From positions 1 through 19,664 of the forward strand of contig CAKRWZ010000033.1 of NCBI GenBank assembly GCA_934418295.1: DNA of 19,664 nt, read 5' to 3'. Shown here in pieces: positions 1-8,096 of the stretch. The translations under genes and the position numbers were made by a program. Source of the stretch: an uncultured Mediterraneibacter sp. GTDB taxonomy: Bacteria; Bacillota; Clostridia; Lachnospirales; Lachnospiraceae. Within the stretch, counting starts at the first letter, position 1, and the number at the start of each line of letters is the position of its first letter. Under the pieces are notes generated by a model. It was given only the letters and a program-made list of their open reading frames with translations. It was not told where the DNA came from and searched no databases.

Positions 1-283
1 CAATCCGAAAGCCCCCTCGTTCCAGCTTTTCACAGACCTCCCGTGTCGTACCATGGGAACGGATGATCACGGTTCCGCCTTCCAGGTTTTCCAATTCTTC
101 TTCCGATCTCAAGACCTTGACACCTCTGGAATTCATGTCTTTTATCACTTCTTCGTTGTGTATGATCGGTCCGTAAGTATAGATCGGTCCATCCGATTTT
201 TCCACCTGTTGGTACACCGTATCTACAGCCCGCTTCACTCCAAAACAAAATCCTGCCGTCTTGGCAAGTACCACTTCTTTCAT
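1..283 (-). CDS. ispH: 4-hydroxy-3-methylbut-2-enyl diphosphate reductase (IspH), N-terminal part, cut by window edge
   Basis: Encodes the first 94 residues of the iron-sulfur enzyme of the last step of the MEP isoprenoid pathway, which reduces HMBPP to IPP and DMAPP in the cytoplasm. The visible protein starts MKEVVLAKTAGFCFGVKRAV, with the first [4Fe-4S] cysteine in the GFCFGV motif (Cys13). It continues with the family motifs YGPIIHNEEV (active-site His) and VIIRSHGT. The ATG at 283 follows a GGAG element at a good distance, 24 bp after the cmk stop, so the gene is co-transcribed with cmk. The reading frame is open to base 1 and the rest lies outside the window. In many Clostridia ispH is fused to a ribosomal protein S1-like domain; that part would be off the left edge and cannot be judged here. 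Confidence 0.95.
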   Translation of the reverse strand, partial: MKEVVLAKTAGFCFGVKRAVDTVYQQVEKSDGPIYTYGPIIHNEEVIKDMNSRGVKVLRSEEELENLEGGTVIIRSHGTTREVCEKLERGGFRI

Positions 284-307
284 CTTATTTTCTCCGCCTT
301 TTTGACG

Positions 308-973
308 TTATTTCTTTTTTCCGCAAAGATTCGTAATGGTATCCGTCACTTCTTCTATAGTCATGGCAGAACTGTCGATCCGCACTGCATCTTCAGCCTG
401 CTTTAACGGAGCCGTCTCTCTGTTCATATCCCGCTCGTCTCTCTGCCGGATGTCCTGCATGATTTCTTCATATATAAAAGGAACCCCTTTTTCTTCCAAT
501 TCTTTACATCGCCTCCGAGCCCTGGTCTCTACGCTGGCTGTCAGAAACACCTTCACATCTGCACGCGGCAGGATATTGGTCCCGATATCTCTTCCATCCA
601 TTACCACATCTTTTTCTGCCGCCAGGTTTTTCTGAAGCTCCAACAATTTTGCGCGGACTTCCGGGATCGCTGAGGTCTTGGAAGCCATGTTTCCCACCTT
701 TTCTTCCCGAAGTTTCTCTGTTACGTTTTTCCCGTTTAAGTATACTTGCTGCATTCCGTTTTCATAAGCGATGGTCACTTCTGCAGCGCCGCATTTTTCA
801 ACAATTTTTTCTTTTTCTTCCGGATCGATCCCACACTGGAGAAAGTACAGTGCCATCGCTCTGTACAAAGCCCCTGTATCTACATAGATATATCCTAATT
901 TTTCTGCCACTCGTTTTGCAATGGTGCTTTTTCCCGCCCCTGCAGGTCCATCGATCGCTACATTGTATCCCAT
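308..973 (-). CDS. cmk: (d)CMP kinase (cytidylate kinase)
   Basis: Phosphorylates CMP and dCMP to the diphosphates with ATP, in cytoplasmic pyrimidine nucleotide recycling. The 221 residues match the usual length of the family. Motifs seen are the P-loop GPAGAGKST at residues 9-17, the NMP-binding VDTGALYRAMA at 31-41, DGRDIGT at 126-132 and the lid RQRDERDMNRETAPL at 176-190. The ATG at 973 starts the typical MGYNVAIDGPAG. It lies 44 bp after the HI0933-type flavoprotein gene and 24 bp before ispH on the same strand. Flavoprotein-cmk-ispH is a familiar clostridial gene order, which supports both the calls and an operon. Confidence 0.97.
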   Translation of the reverse strand: MGYNVAIDGPAGAGKSTIAKRVAEKLGYIYVDTGALYRAMALYFLQCGIDPEEKEKIVEKCGAAEVTIAYENGMQQVYLNGKNVTEKLREEKVGNMASKTSAIPEVRAKLLELQKNLAAEKDVVMDGRDIGTNILPRADVKVFLTASVETRARRRCKELEEKGVPFIYEEIMQDIRQRDERDMNRETAPLKQAEDAVRIDSSAMTIEEVTDTITNLCGKKK

Positions 974-1017
974 ATGTTATTCCTTCCTTTTTGTGTCATT
1001 TTTTAACGCTTTCCGCT

Positions 1018-2250
1018 CTATTGAGCAATCCCGGCCAAAAAAGCTGTCGACCAGGCGATCTGCAGATTAAATCCGCCCGTCAATGCATCCAGATCCAAAA
1101 CTTCTCCTATAAAATAAACACCGGAGATCTTCTTAGATTCCATAGTTGACGGATCGATTTCCCTTATATTCACACCGCCGGATGTAATGATCGCTTCTTC
1201 ATATCCTCTCAACCCGGTCAACGTCAACGGAAAATGTTTGATTAACTGTATGAAATGCTTTCGTTCTTCCTTACTCACCTCATACACCTTTTTTTCCGGA
1301 TCGATACCGGACAATTCCACCATCACCGGCCGCAGTTTTGCAGGGAACAGACCATCTATCGCATTTTTAAAACTTTTCTTGTGATTTTCTTCAAACTCTC
1401 TCAGGACGCGTTGATCCAGCTGGTTTTCAGAAAGTGCAGGTTTCAGGTCGATCTCCGCAGACAGTTCTTTTTTTCGGAGAAGCCTTCCGATCTGGCTGCT
1501 GGCACTCAAAACCAAAGGCCCGCTGACCCCGTAATGCGTAAACAAAAGTTCTCCAAAATCTTCGTATCGTTTTTTTGTTCCTTCCCAGACAGAAAAAGTC
1601 ACGTTCCGAAGAGAAAGCCCCTGCAATTCTTTCACATAGTCTTCTTTTGTCCCCATCGGCACCAGCGCCGGACAACATTCTTCCACAGAATGCCCCAGGT
1701 CTTTTGCAAAACGATAGCCGTCCCCGTCGGATCCTGTGGTGCGGTAAGACAACCCGCCTGTCGCAACGATACATCTGTCTCCAGTTATTTTTTCCCCCGA
1801 TTCCAATTCTATTTTACGGAACTTCCCGTCTTCAGAAAGAACTCTTTTCACTTTAGTATACAAGTATACATGTACACCGCAGCGCTTCATTTCCCGTTCC
1901 AGAGCATGGATCACATCTGAAGAATGGTCGCTTTCCGGAAAAACTCGGTTGCCACGTTCTATTTTCAGTTTAACACCCAATTCTTCAAAAAATTCCATCG
2001 TCTGAAAATTGGAAAACCCGTAAAAACTGCTGTAGAGGAATTTTGCATTTCGCTGCACCGCCGAAAACAATTCTTCCGTTTCACAGGCATTTGTCAGATT
2101 GCATCTGCCCTTACCGGTGATAAAAAGTTTTTTCCCTAATTTTTCATTTTTTTCATACACATGGACTTCCTGTCCGTTTCTTGCGGCAAAAATCGCTGCC
2201 ATCATCCCGGCCGCGCCGCCTCCGATGATCAATACTTTTTCTCGGCTCAT
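1018..2250 (-). CDS. HI0933-family FAD-dependent oxidoreductase (BaiN-like)
   Basis: A 410-residue flavoprotein of the HI0933 family (PF03486), often annotated as NAD(P)/FAD-dependent oxidoreductase, aminoacetone oxidase family or BaiN-like. The N-terminal Rossmann motif IIGGGAAGMMAA (residues 8-19) binds FAD, and GKGRCNLTN (47-55) is a family signature. The C-terminal part carries SGGVNIREIDPSTMESK and a second FAD contact, YFIGEVLDLDALTGGFN, leading to the conserved end. The physiological substrate is unknown for most members; one homologue acts in gut bile-acid dehydroxylation, but no other bai-like gene is nearby, so no such role is claimed. The start codon overlaps the stop of the RpiR gene (ATGA, 4 bp), implying translational coupling. 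Confidence 0.93.
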   Translation of the reverse strand: MSREKVLIIGGGAAGMMAAIFAARNGQEVHVYEKNEKLGKKLFITGKGRCNLTNACETEELFSAVQRNAKFLYSSFYGFSNFQTMEFFEELGVKLKIERGNRVFPESDHSSDVIHALEREMKRCGVHVYLYTKVKRVLSEDGKFRKIELESGEKITGDRCIVATGGLSYRTTGSDGDGYRFAKDLGHSVEECCPALVPMGTKEDYVKELQGLSLRNVTFSVWEGTKKRYEDFGELLFTHYGVSGPLVLSASSQIGRLLRKKELSAEIDLKPALSENQLDQRVLREFEENHKKSFKNAIDGLFPAKLRPVMVELSGIDPEKKVYEVSKEERKHFIQLIKHFPLTLTGLRGYEEAIITSGGVNIREIDPSTMESKKISGVYFIGEVLDLDALTGGFNLQIAWSTAFLAGIAQ

Positions 2251-3146
2251 TTTTCCAATTCATCCCTGCTGTAAACTTGATATTCATCCCAGATTTTTTC
2301 CAAAGTTTCCAAGGTGGAAACCACTTCTTTCTGTCGTTTCATGCAAAGAGCGGTTACCAGCGCATTGACCACACTCAGGGGCGCCACCAGAGAATCCACT
2401 ATGGACGCCATATTGCTTCTTGCGATCAGATTACAGGAAGAATACAGATTGATCGGCGAATGTACGCTGTCTGTCAGCGTGATCACTTTTGCTTTTCGGT
2501 TGCTGGCAAATTCCAGTGCTTTCAATGTACGCATGGAATAGCGCGGAAAACTGATCCCGATGATCACATCATTTTCATCGATCCGGATCATTTGTTCAAA
2601 TATTTCTCCTGAATTATTGGTGTTGATCGCAACCACATTATCGCAGACCAGATTCAGGTAAAACACGAGAAACGCCGCCAGCGGCGCACAACTTCTGATT
2701 CCGATCACGTAGATCTTTTTGGCTTTCAGGATGGTCTCCACTGCGGTTTCAAATACATTCTGGTCGATCTGTTCCATCGTTATTTTGATATTCTGGATAT
2801 CGGACATCAAAACCTTTGACAGCACCTCTGACTGTCCGACCCGGCCGTAAGTCAGCTCCATCCGCTGGATTGAATTCAGCTTGTTTTTTACCAGTTCTTC
2901 CAGCGCTTTTTGAAACTTTGGATAACCGTCATACCCCAGTTGCATGGCGAAACGCACCACCGTCGATTCGCTGACTCCGACGCATTCTCCCATTTTTGCA
3001 GCCGTCAAAAAAACCGCTTTATCATAATTTTCGCAGACATAGTCTGCCAGTTGTTTCTGCCCTTTGCTCAGCTTATAATATTTCTGCTCGATCCGCAGGA
3101 GCAGATCATCTTTTTTGCCTTCTTTTACAATCTTCTCGTCTTCCAC
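2247..3146 (-). CDS. MurR/RpiR-family transcriptional regulator
   Basis: A 299-residue regulator with an N-terminal helix-turn-helix (residues about 15-90; the helices lie in LTAAKMGECVGVSESTVVRFAMQLGY) followed by a SIS sugar-phosphate-binding domain (about 130-260). The SIS domain shows VIGIRSCAPLA, NNSGE and GISFPRYSMRTLKALEFA, followed by VITLTDSVHSPI. Family members sense phosphosugars or amino-sugar phosphates and control their catabolic genes. The effector and targets here cannot be read from sequence, since no sugar gene is adjacent. The start is a GTG at 3146 preceded by GAGG, 28 bp after the aminopeptidase stop, and the stop overlaps the next gene by 4 bp. It therefore sits inside an operon with aminopeptidase P, the flavoprotein, cmk and ispH. 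Confidence 0.93.
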   Translation of the reverse strand: MEDEKIVKEGKKDDLLLRIEQKYYKLSKGQKQLADYVCENYDKAVFLTAAKMGECVGVSESTVVRFAMQLGYDGYPKFQKALEELVKNKLNSIQRMELTYGRVGQSEVLSKVLMSDIQNIKITMEQIDQNVFETAVETILKAKKIYVIGIRSCAPLAAFLVFYLNLVCDNVVAINTNNSGEIFEQMIRIDENDVIIGISFPRYSMRTLKALEFASNRKAKVITLTDSVHSPINLYSSCNLIARSNMASIVDSLVAPLSVVNALVTALCMKRQKEVVSTLETLEKIWDEYQVYSRDELEK

Positions 3147-3174
3147 GCCTTTTCCTCACTGTTTCTGTCTTCTT

Positions 3175-4980
3175 TTATATCGCCCGCGCCGGTCTGACGG
3201 GCCTCGTATAATAGTCCAGCCATTCTTTTTCTTCTTCCGGAAGATAAGGACCTACCATTTCCCGCACTTTGCTGTGATATGCATTCAAAAGCCTGCACCC
3301 TTCCTCTCCCAGTAAATCCGGCAAGATCGCATCCAGATCCACCGGTACGAAAGTCAAGATCTCAAATCCCAGAAATCCCTCCGCCGGCTCCTCTTTTACC
3401 ATAAGTTCATTTTCTGTCCGGATCCCGTGAGACCCTTCTATGTAAATGCCGGGCTCATCTGTGATCACCATGTTTTTCTGTAAAACTCTGGTGTTTCCGG
3501 GACGGATCCGCCAGTTTATGGTTGCCGGAGGTTCGTGGATATTTCCCAGGTAGCCCACACCGTGTCCGGTACCGTGGTTAAAATCTTTATATCGTTTCCA
3601 GAGCGGCTCCCTGGCTGCATAATCCAAAACTGCCCCTGTACATCCTGCCGGAAATACCGAGTCCGCCAGTTTCAACATTCCGGCTGCCACCAGTGTAAAA
3701 TCTTCTTTTTCCTCCTCTGTGAGCGGTCCCAGAGCAACGGTCCGGGTAATGTCTGTTGACCCTTCCCAATAATGTCCTCCGGTATCTGTCAGCAGAAATC
3801 CTTTTGGTTCCAGATTGACATCCGTTTCTTCGGTTGCCGTATAATGAACGATCGCACCATGCTCTTTATAGGCACTGATGGGCTCAAAACTGGCTCCCAG
3901 ATAATGCTCCTGCTGTGCACGGAATTCCTCCAGCTTCCGAGCCGCATCACGTTCTGTGATCCGTTCTTTTCCCACTGTATGTTTCAGCCAGTAGAAAAAC
4001 CGGGTATGGGCGATCCCGTCTTTCAGATGGGCCTGCCGTATGTGTTCCGCTTCGGTCTCATTTTTCACTGCTTTCATCAAAGTCGACGGATTCTCTTTGT
4101 TGATCAGTTCTGCTGATGCCGGGAGGTTTTTATACAAGGCATAGTTGACCCTCCGCGGATCCAACAAAATCTTGCAGCCTTCCGTCACGGTTTCAATATC
4201 CCGGTAAATTTCATTATAAGGATGCATGATAATTTGGTTTTTGTCAAATTCTTTTCGAATGTTTTCCGAAATCTTGTCTTCTTCCACATAAAGATCTACC
4301 TGATCCATCCACACCAACGCATAAGACAGAAGTAGCGGAAAATATTCCACATCCTGTCCCCGTATATTTAAAAGCCAGCCGATGTCGTCCAGACTCGTCA
4401 GCAGATGAACGTCCGCACCATAGCTTTCCATCTTTTCCCGCACTCGTTCCAATTTGGACACAGAAGACTCTCCCGCATATTGCTCTTCCAGGGCAAAGGC
4501 TTTCTTGCGTGGGAGCTCCGGTCGGTCTGTCCAGACGAAATCCACAAGGTCTTCTTTATAATACACGGATCCGCCCTTTTCTCCCGCTATTTTTTCATAA
4601 AGATTTCCAACGGATATCCCCACCGTTCTGCCGTCAAAACCGACGCATCCGCCCTCCGGAAGTTTTTCCCGCAGATAAGCATCTATGGTCGGCGTACCGG
4701 GTTCCCCCATTTTCTGCAGGCAGATTTCTGTCTGCTCCAACTGTTCTGCCGCCTGAAGAAAATATCTGCCGTCCGTCCACAATGCCGCCTCTGAAGCGGT
4801 AAATACAGCGGTTCCTGCAGAACCTGTAAAACCCGTCATATACTCCCGGGCTTTAAAATAATCTCCCACATATTCACTTTGGTGATAATCGGCAGAAGGG
4901 ATCACATATGCATTGATGTTCCTTTTCGCCATTTCTTTTCGAAGTTTCTCTATTTTTTCTGAAATATCTGAAATATCCAT
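3175..4980 (-). CDS. Xaa-Pro aminopeptidase, three-domain M24 (aminopeptidase P) family
   Basis: Cytoplasmic dinuclear metallopeptidase that removes an N-terminal residue preceding proline. The 601 residues match the long aminopeptidase P form with two creatinase-like domains (about 8-145 and 175-300) and a catalytic pita-bread domain (about 310-540), rather than the roughly 360-residue short form. The five metal ligands are all present: Asp399 in LLTDTGG, Asp410 in STDITRT, His473 in GTGHGVG, Glu509 in TDEPGIY and Glu523 in RTENEL. The two Asp are 11 residues apart, as in known members. There is no signal peptide. The ATG at 4980 follows a strong AGAGGAG site. It is the first gene of the leftward group ending at ispH. 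A candidate promoter, palindrome and hairpin lie in its 117-bp upstream gap. Confidence 0.95.
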   Translation of the reverse strand: MDISDISEKIEKLRKEMAKRNINAYVIPSADYHQSEYVGDYFKAREYMTGFTGSAGTAVFTASEAALWTDGRYFLQAAEQLEQTEICLQKMGEPGTPTIDAYLREKLPEGGCVGFDGRTVGISVGNLYEKIAGEKGGSVYYKEDLVDFVWTDRPELPRKKAFALEEQYAGESSVSKLERVREKMESYGADVHLLTSLDDIGWLLNIRGQDVEYFPLLLSYALVWMDQVDLYVEEDKISENIRKEFDKNQIIMHPYNEIYRDIETVTEGCKILLDPRRVNYALYKNLPASAELINKENPSTLMKAVKNETEAEHIRQAHLKDGIAHTRFFYWLKHTVGKERITERDAARKLEEFRAQQEHYLGASFEPISAYKEHGAIVHYTATEETDVNLEPKGFLLTDTGGHYWEGSTDITRTVALGPLTEEEKEDFTLVAAGMLKLADSVFPAGCTGAVLDYAAREPLWKRYKDFNHGTGHGVGYLGNIHEPPATINWRIRPGNTRVLQKNMVITDEPGIYIEGSHGIRTENELMVKEEPAEGFLGFEILTFVPVDLDAILPDLLGEEGCRLLNAYHSKVREMVGPYLPEEEKEWLDYYTRPVRPARAI

Positions 4981-5001
4981 TGCACTCCTCTTTCTCTTTA
5001 C

Positions 5002-5026
5002 AAAAAAGATCCACCGGATCTTTTTT
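5002..5026 (-). terminator. Perfect 11-bp hairpin with T6 tail, upstream of the aminopeptidase gene
   Basis: AAAAAAGATCC, a 3-nt loop and GGATCTTTTTT form a perfect inverted repeat (stem 5002-5012 with 5016-5026). On the minus strand the stem ends in T6, the shape of an intrinsic terminator. It lies 21 bp before the aminopeptidase start. It may end the decarboxylase operon, or act as an attenuator in the aminopeptidase leader if the promoter at 5061-5090 is real. The stem is short in GC, so strength is uncertain. Confidence 0.55.
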
Positions 5027-5042
5027 AGTTGCCTGGCAAAGC

Positions 5043-5074
5043 AAAAGTCGTATCATGTATATGATACGACTTTT
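5043..5074. repeat. Perfect 14-bp inverted repeat (4-nt spacer): operator or terminator stem
   Basis: AAAAGTCGTATCAT, then GTAT, then ATGATACGACTTTT: 28 paired bases without a mismatch. It lies 23 bp past the stop of the OadA-type gene, and its outer A4/T4 would allow it to work as the terminator of the decarboxylase operon. The right arm also contains a candidate -10 element for the aminopeptidase operon, so the palindrome would sit across the -10 and start point, as an operator for a dimeric repressor would. Sequence alone does not separate the two roles. Confidence 0.7.
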
Positions 5075-5090
5075 CTCTTCTCTACGTCAA
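5061..5090 (-). promoter_or_regulatory. Candidate promoter for the aminopeptidase-RpiR-flavoprotein-cmk-ispH operon
   Basis: On the minus strand TTGACG (5085-5090) and TATCAT (5061-5066) are 18 bp apart, each matching the sigma-A consensus at five of six bases. Initiation would fall near 5054, giving a leader of about 74 nt that contains the 5002-5026 hairpin. The -10 lies inside the 14-bp palindrome. Its position directly behind the upstream operon supports it; the spacer is 1 bp longer than ideal. Confidence 0.45.
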
Positions 5091-5097
5091 ATATTTC

Positions 5098-6513
5098 TCA
5101 GACCGGATACGTTTTTTCTTCTGTATTTGCTTCTGTCATGTCCACTTTTGTCTGCTGGGCCTTTCGATATTCAAAAAACTTCTTCGCAACCTGCGGGAAC
5201 AGAGCATAGGTCAAAACATCTTCATCCTGCTGGCTCCACTCTTCGCACTCTTTGCGGAGCGTATCCAGCTCGTCCGGTATCAGATCCGCCGGGCGACAAG
5301 TGATGATCTCTGCATCCTCTCCGATTACTTTTTTCTGTACTTCCGGATTAAAAGGCTTTGCCGTTGCACCATATTTGCCGGAAAGAATATCCTTTGTTTC
5401 TTTGGTCGCCACTTTATACCGTTCGCCCATCAGTACGTTCAGCACAGCCTGGGTACCGACGATCTGTGAAGACGGTGTTACCAGCGGTGGTTCACCCAGA
5501 TCTTTCCGGACTCTCGGCACTTCTTCCAAAACATCATAAAAGCGATCCTCAGCTCCCTGTTCCTTCAACTGGCTGGTCAGATTGGAAAGCATTCCTCCCG
5601 GTACCTGATACAGAAGGGTCTTAATGTTGACTCCCATGTTTTTCGGATTCAAAAGTCCGTTGTCCAGATCTTCATCCCGGATCGCGCGGAAATAATCCGC
5701 TATCTCTGCCAAAAGTTTCTGATCCAGGCCGGTATCGTACGGAGTTCCTTTGAAGGTCTCCACCATTACTTCCGTTGCCGGCTGGGAAGTGCCCATTGCA
5801 AACGGAGACAAAGCAGTATCAATAATATCCGCGCCGGCCTCTACTGCACGCATATAGGTCATGGAAGCCACACCTGAAGTATAATGCGTATGGATATCGA
5901 CCGGAATGCCGACTGCCTCTTTGATGGCGGTTACCAGCTCGGTTGCACGATACGGCACCAAAAGTCCTGCCATATCCTTGATCGCGATAGAGGTTGCTCC
6001 CATATCTTCGATCTTCTTTGCCAGATCTACCCAATATTCCAATGTGTAAGCTTCACCCAATGTATAAGACATCGCCACCTGCACATCCGCTTTTTCCTTG
6101 ATGCCTGCGGTCACTGCCGTCTGGAGATTGCGGATATCATTCAGGCAGTCAAAGATCCGGATGATGTCGATTCCGTTTGCCACGGATTTCTGTACGAAAT
6201 ATTCTACCACATCATCTGCATAGGGACGGTAACCCAAAATATTCTGTCCGCGGAACAGCATCTGCAGTTTTGTATTTTTAAATCCGTCCCGGAACTTCCG
6301 AAGACGTTCCCACGGATCCTCATGCAGGAAACGCAAGGAAGCATCAAAGGTAGCGCCGCCCCAGCACTCTACTGCATGGTATCCTACTTTATCCAGTTTT
6401 TCTACAACCGGAAGCATCTGCTCTGTTGTCATTCTGGTCGCGATCAAAGACTGATGCGCATCCCGGAGAATGGTTTCTACTATTTTTACTGGTTTTTTGA
6501 CAACCTCTGCCAT
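5098..6513 (-). CDS. oadA: Oxaloacetate decarboxylase alpha subunit / 5S-type carboxyltransferase, without biotin domain
   Basis: Carboxyltransferase that exchanges CO2 between carboxybiotin and pyruvate/oxaloacetate. The 471 residues hold the HMGL-like TIM barrel (about 10-275) and the PYC_OADA conserved domain (about 290-465). Active-site residues seen are Asp18 in RDAHQS, Lys179 in IKDMAG (carbamylated metal ligand in the family) and His208/His210 in DIHTHYTSG. The EAMKM biotinyl domain found at the C-terminus of classical OadA (about 590 residues) is absent; the separate carrier at 7700-8080 must supply biotin. This is the form of the transcarboxylase 5S subunit and of PycB-like proteins without the carrier. 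ATG at 6513 follows AGGAGG, 17 bp after the beta-subunit stop. It is the last gene of the five-gene operon. Assignment as decarboxylase rather than pyruvate carboxylase subunit rests on the adjacent membrane subunits. Confidence 0.88.
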   Translation of the reverse strand: MAEVVKKPVKIVETILRDAHQSLIATRMTTEQMLPVVEKLDKVGYHAVECWGGATFDASLRFLHEDPWERLRKFRDGFKNTKLQMLFRGQNILGYRPYADDVVEYFVQKSVANGIDIIRIFDCLNDIRNLQTAVTAGIKEKADVQVAMSYTLGEAYTLEYWVDLAKKIEDMGATSIAIKDMAGLLVPYRATELVTAIKEAVGIPVDIHTHYTSGVASMTYMRAVEAGADIIDTALSPFAMGTSQPATEVMVETFKGTPYDTGLDQKLLAEIADYFRAIRDEDLDNGLLNPKNMGVNIKTLLYQVPGGMLSNLTSQLKEQGAEDRFYDVLEEVPRVRKDLGEPPLVTPSSQIVGTQAVLNVLMGERYKVATKETKDILSGKYGATAKPFNPEVQKKVIGEDAEIITCRPADLIPDELDTLRKECEEWSQQDEDVLTYALFPQVAKKFFEYRKAQQTKVDMTEANTEEKTYPV

Positions 6514-6529
6514 AAAACTTTTCCTCCTT

Positions 6530-7681
6530 TTATTTTACTCCGAATATCGCCATAAAGGTACCGGCTACTACAGCCGTACCGATCACACCTGCTACGTTAG
6601 GCCCCATGGCATGCATCAGCAGGAAGTTGGTCGGATCTGCTTCCGCTCCCACTTTCTGAGAAACCCTAGCCGCCATCGGAACGGCAGATACACCGGCGGA
6701 TCCGATCAGCGGATTTACCTTTCCTTTTGTCGCCACGCACATCAGCTTACCAAACAAAACCCCGGCCGCCGTACCAAAGGCAAAGGCAACCAGACCAAGC
6801 ACTACGATTTTTAATGTGGCAAAATTTAAGAACGCTTCTGCACTGGTAGTTGCTCCTACAGAAGTACCTAACAAAATCACGACAATATACATCAACGCAT
6901 TGGAAGCCGTTTCAGTCAGCTGACGCACGACCCCACACTCTTTGAAGAGATTTCCCAGCATCAGCATACCTACCAACGGTGCTGTCGTAGGCAGGATCAA
7001 AGAAACTACGATCGTGATGATGATCGGGAAAAGGATCTTTTCCAGTTTGGAAACCGGTCTCAGCTGTTCCATCTTAATCTTTCGTTCCTTTTCCGTCGTC
7101 AAAAGCTTCATGATCGGCGGCTGGATGATCGGAACCAGAGACATGTATGAATAAGCTGCCACCGCGATCGGTCCGAGGATCGCAGTCTGCTGTAATTTAC
7201 TTGCCAGGAAAATGGACGTCGGTCCGTCAGCCCCTCCGATGATCGAGATCGCTGCGGCCGCTTTGTCTGTAAAGCCCATGGCCATCGCCCCGAGATAAGC
7301 GGCAAAAATACCAAACTGTGCCGCTGCTCCCAAAAGGAAACTCTTCGGATTTGCGATCAACGGTCCGAAATCTGTCTGTGCGCCTACGCCAAGGAAGATC
7401 AAAGACGGCAGGATCGCCCATTCGTCCAATACATAGAAGTAATAGAACAAACCTCCTGTTCCGTTGGAAGAGTCCTTGATCGCCAGCATAATATCCGGAT
7501 AAATGTTTACCAGAAGCATTCCGAAAGAGATCGGAACCAAAAGCAGTGGTTCAAACCCTTTTCCGATCGCAAGGTACAGGAAAACGCACGCTACTGCGAT
7601 CATGATCAGATTTCCGATCGTCAGATTCATAAATGCTGTCTGCTGCACAAGGTTATCCAAAGTATTTGCTATATATTCCAT
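6530..7681 (-). CDS. Sodium ion-translocating decarboxylase beta subunit (OadB/MmdB/GcdB family)
   Basis: Integral membrane subunit that decarboxylates carboxybiotin and couples this to export of Na+. The 383 residues are normal for the family and are mostly transmembrane helices. The family signature GGADGPTSI (149-157) contains the Asp essential for Na+ coupling (Asp152). The second conserved region NPLIGSAGVSAVP (323-335) and HAMGPNVAGVIG (357-368) are intact. GVGAQTDFGPL (98-108) is also characteristic. The ATG at 7681 follows AGGAGG with an 8-nt spacer, 18 bp after the biotin carrier stop. Beta subunits do not reveal the carboxylic acid used, so oxaloacetate, methylmalonyl-CoA or another substrate must be inferred from the carboxyltransferases. 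Confidence 0.95.
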   Translation of the reverse strand: MEYIANTLDNLVQQTAFMNLTIGNLIMIAVACVFLYLAIGKGFEPLLLVPISFGMLLVNIYPDIMLAIKDSSNGTGGLFYYFYVLDEWAILPSLIFLGVGAQTDFGPLIANPKSFLLGAAAQFGIFAAYLGAMAMGFTDKAAAAISIIGGADGPTSIFLASKLQQTAILGPIAVAAYSYMSLVPIIQPPIMKLLTTEKERKIKMEQLRPVSKLEKILFPIIITIVVSLILPTTAPLVGMLMLGNLFKECGVVRQLTETASNALMYIVVILLGTSVGATTSAEAFLNFATLKIVVLGLVAFAFGTAAGVLFGKLMCVATKGKVNPLIGSAGVSAVPMAARVSQKVGAEADPTNFLLMHAMGPNVAGVIGTAVVAGTFMAIFGVK

Positions 7682-7699
7682 ATGTCAAACCTCCTAACC

Positions 7700-8080
7700 T
7701 TATTTCAACGTTGCCAGCACTGCTCCTGCCTCGATGGAATCTCCTACAGCTACATCGATACTTGCAATGGTACCAGCTTCCGGAGCTACTACCGGAATTT
7801 CCATTTTCATCGCCTCGATCACAACTACCGGATCTCCGGCTGCTACGGAATCTCCCACTTTTGTAGGGATCTGGAAAACCTTTCCTGCCGCACCTGCTGT
7901 TACCTGGATGTTTCCTGCTGCAGATGGTGCTGCCGCCTTCGGTGCTGCGGCCGGTGCTTTCGGTGCCGCCGGTACCGGTGTCGGAACTGCGGCCGGTGCA
8001 GATACAGCGGCTCCGGCTGCTTTTTCTTCTACTGTCACATCATATGCAATCCCATTTACTGTAATCGTATAATTTTTCAT
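7700..8080 (-). CDS. Biotin carrier protein of the decarboxylase (gamma subunit, 1.3S-like)
   Basis: Small swinging-arm protein that carries CO2 as carboxybiotin between the carboxyltransferase and the membrane beta subunit. From the chosen start it has 126 residues: a short N-terminal MKNYTITVNGIAYDV strand region, an Ala/Pro-rich flexible linker (about 21-55) and a biotinyl domain (about 57-126). The domain carries VIEAMKMEIPVVAP, with biotinylated Lys92. I place the start at the ATG at 8080 rather than the in-frame ATG at 8095: GGGAG lies 8 nt upstream of 8080, and homologues start MKNYTVTVNG or similar. The longer form (131 residues) would begin 1 nt after the OadG stop and cannot be excluded. 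A biotin-protein ligase is needed but is not in the window. Confidence 0.95.
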   Translation of the reverse strand: MKNYTITVNGIAYDVTVEEKAAGAAVSAPAAVPTPVPAAPKAPAAAPKAAAPSAAGNIQVTAGAAGKVFQIPTKVGDSVAAGDPVVVIEAMKMEIPVVAPEAGTIASIDVAVGDSIEAGAVLATLK

Positions 8081-8096
8081 TTTCTGATCTCCCATC

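Noticed and set aside
1018..2250. HI0933-family protein as a bile-acid operon enzyme (baiN)
   Set aside because: Only family-level similarity; no other bile-acid gene is in the window and the neighbours are housekeeping genes typical for this family's location.
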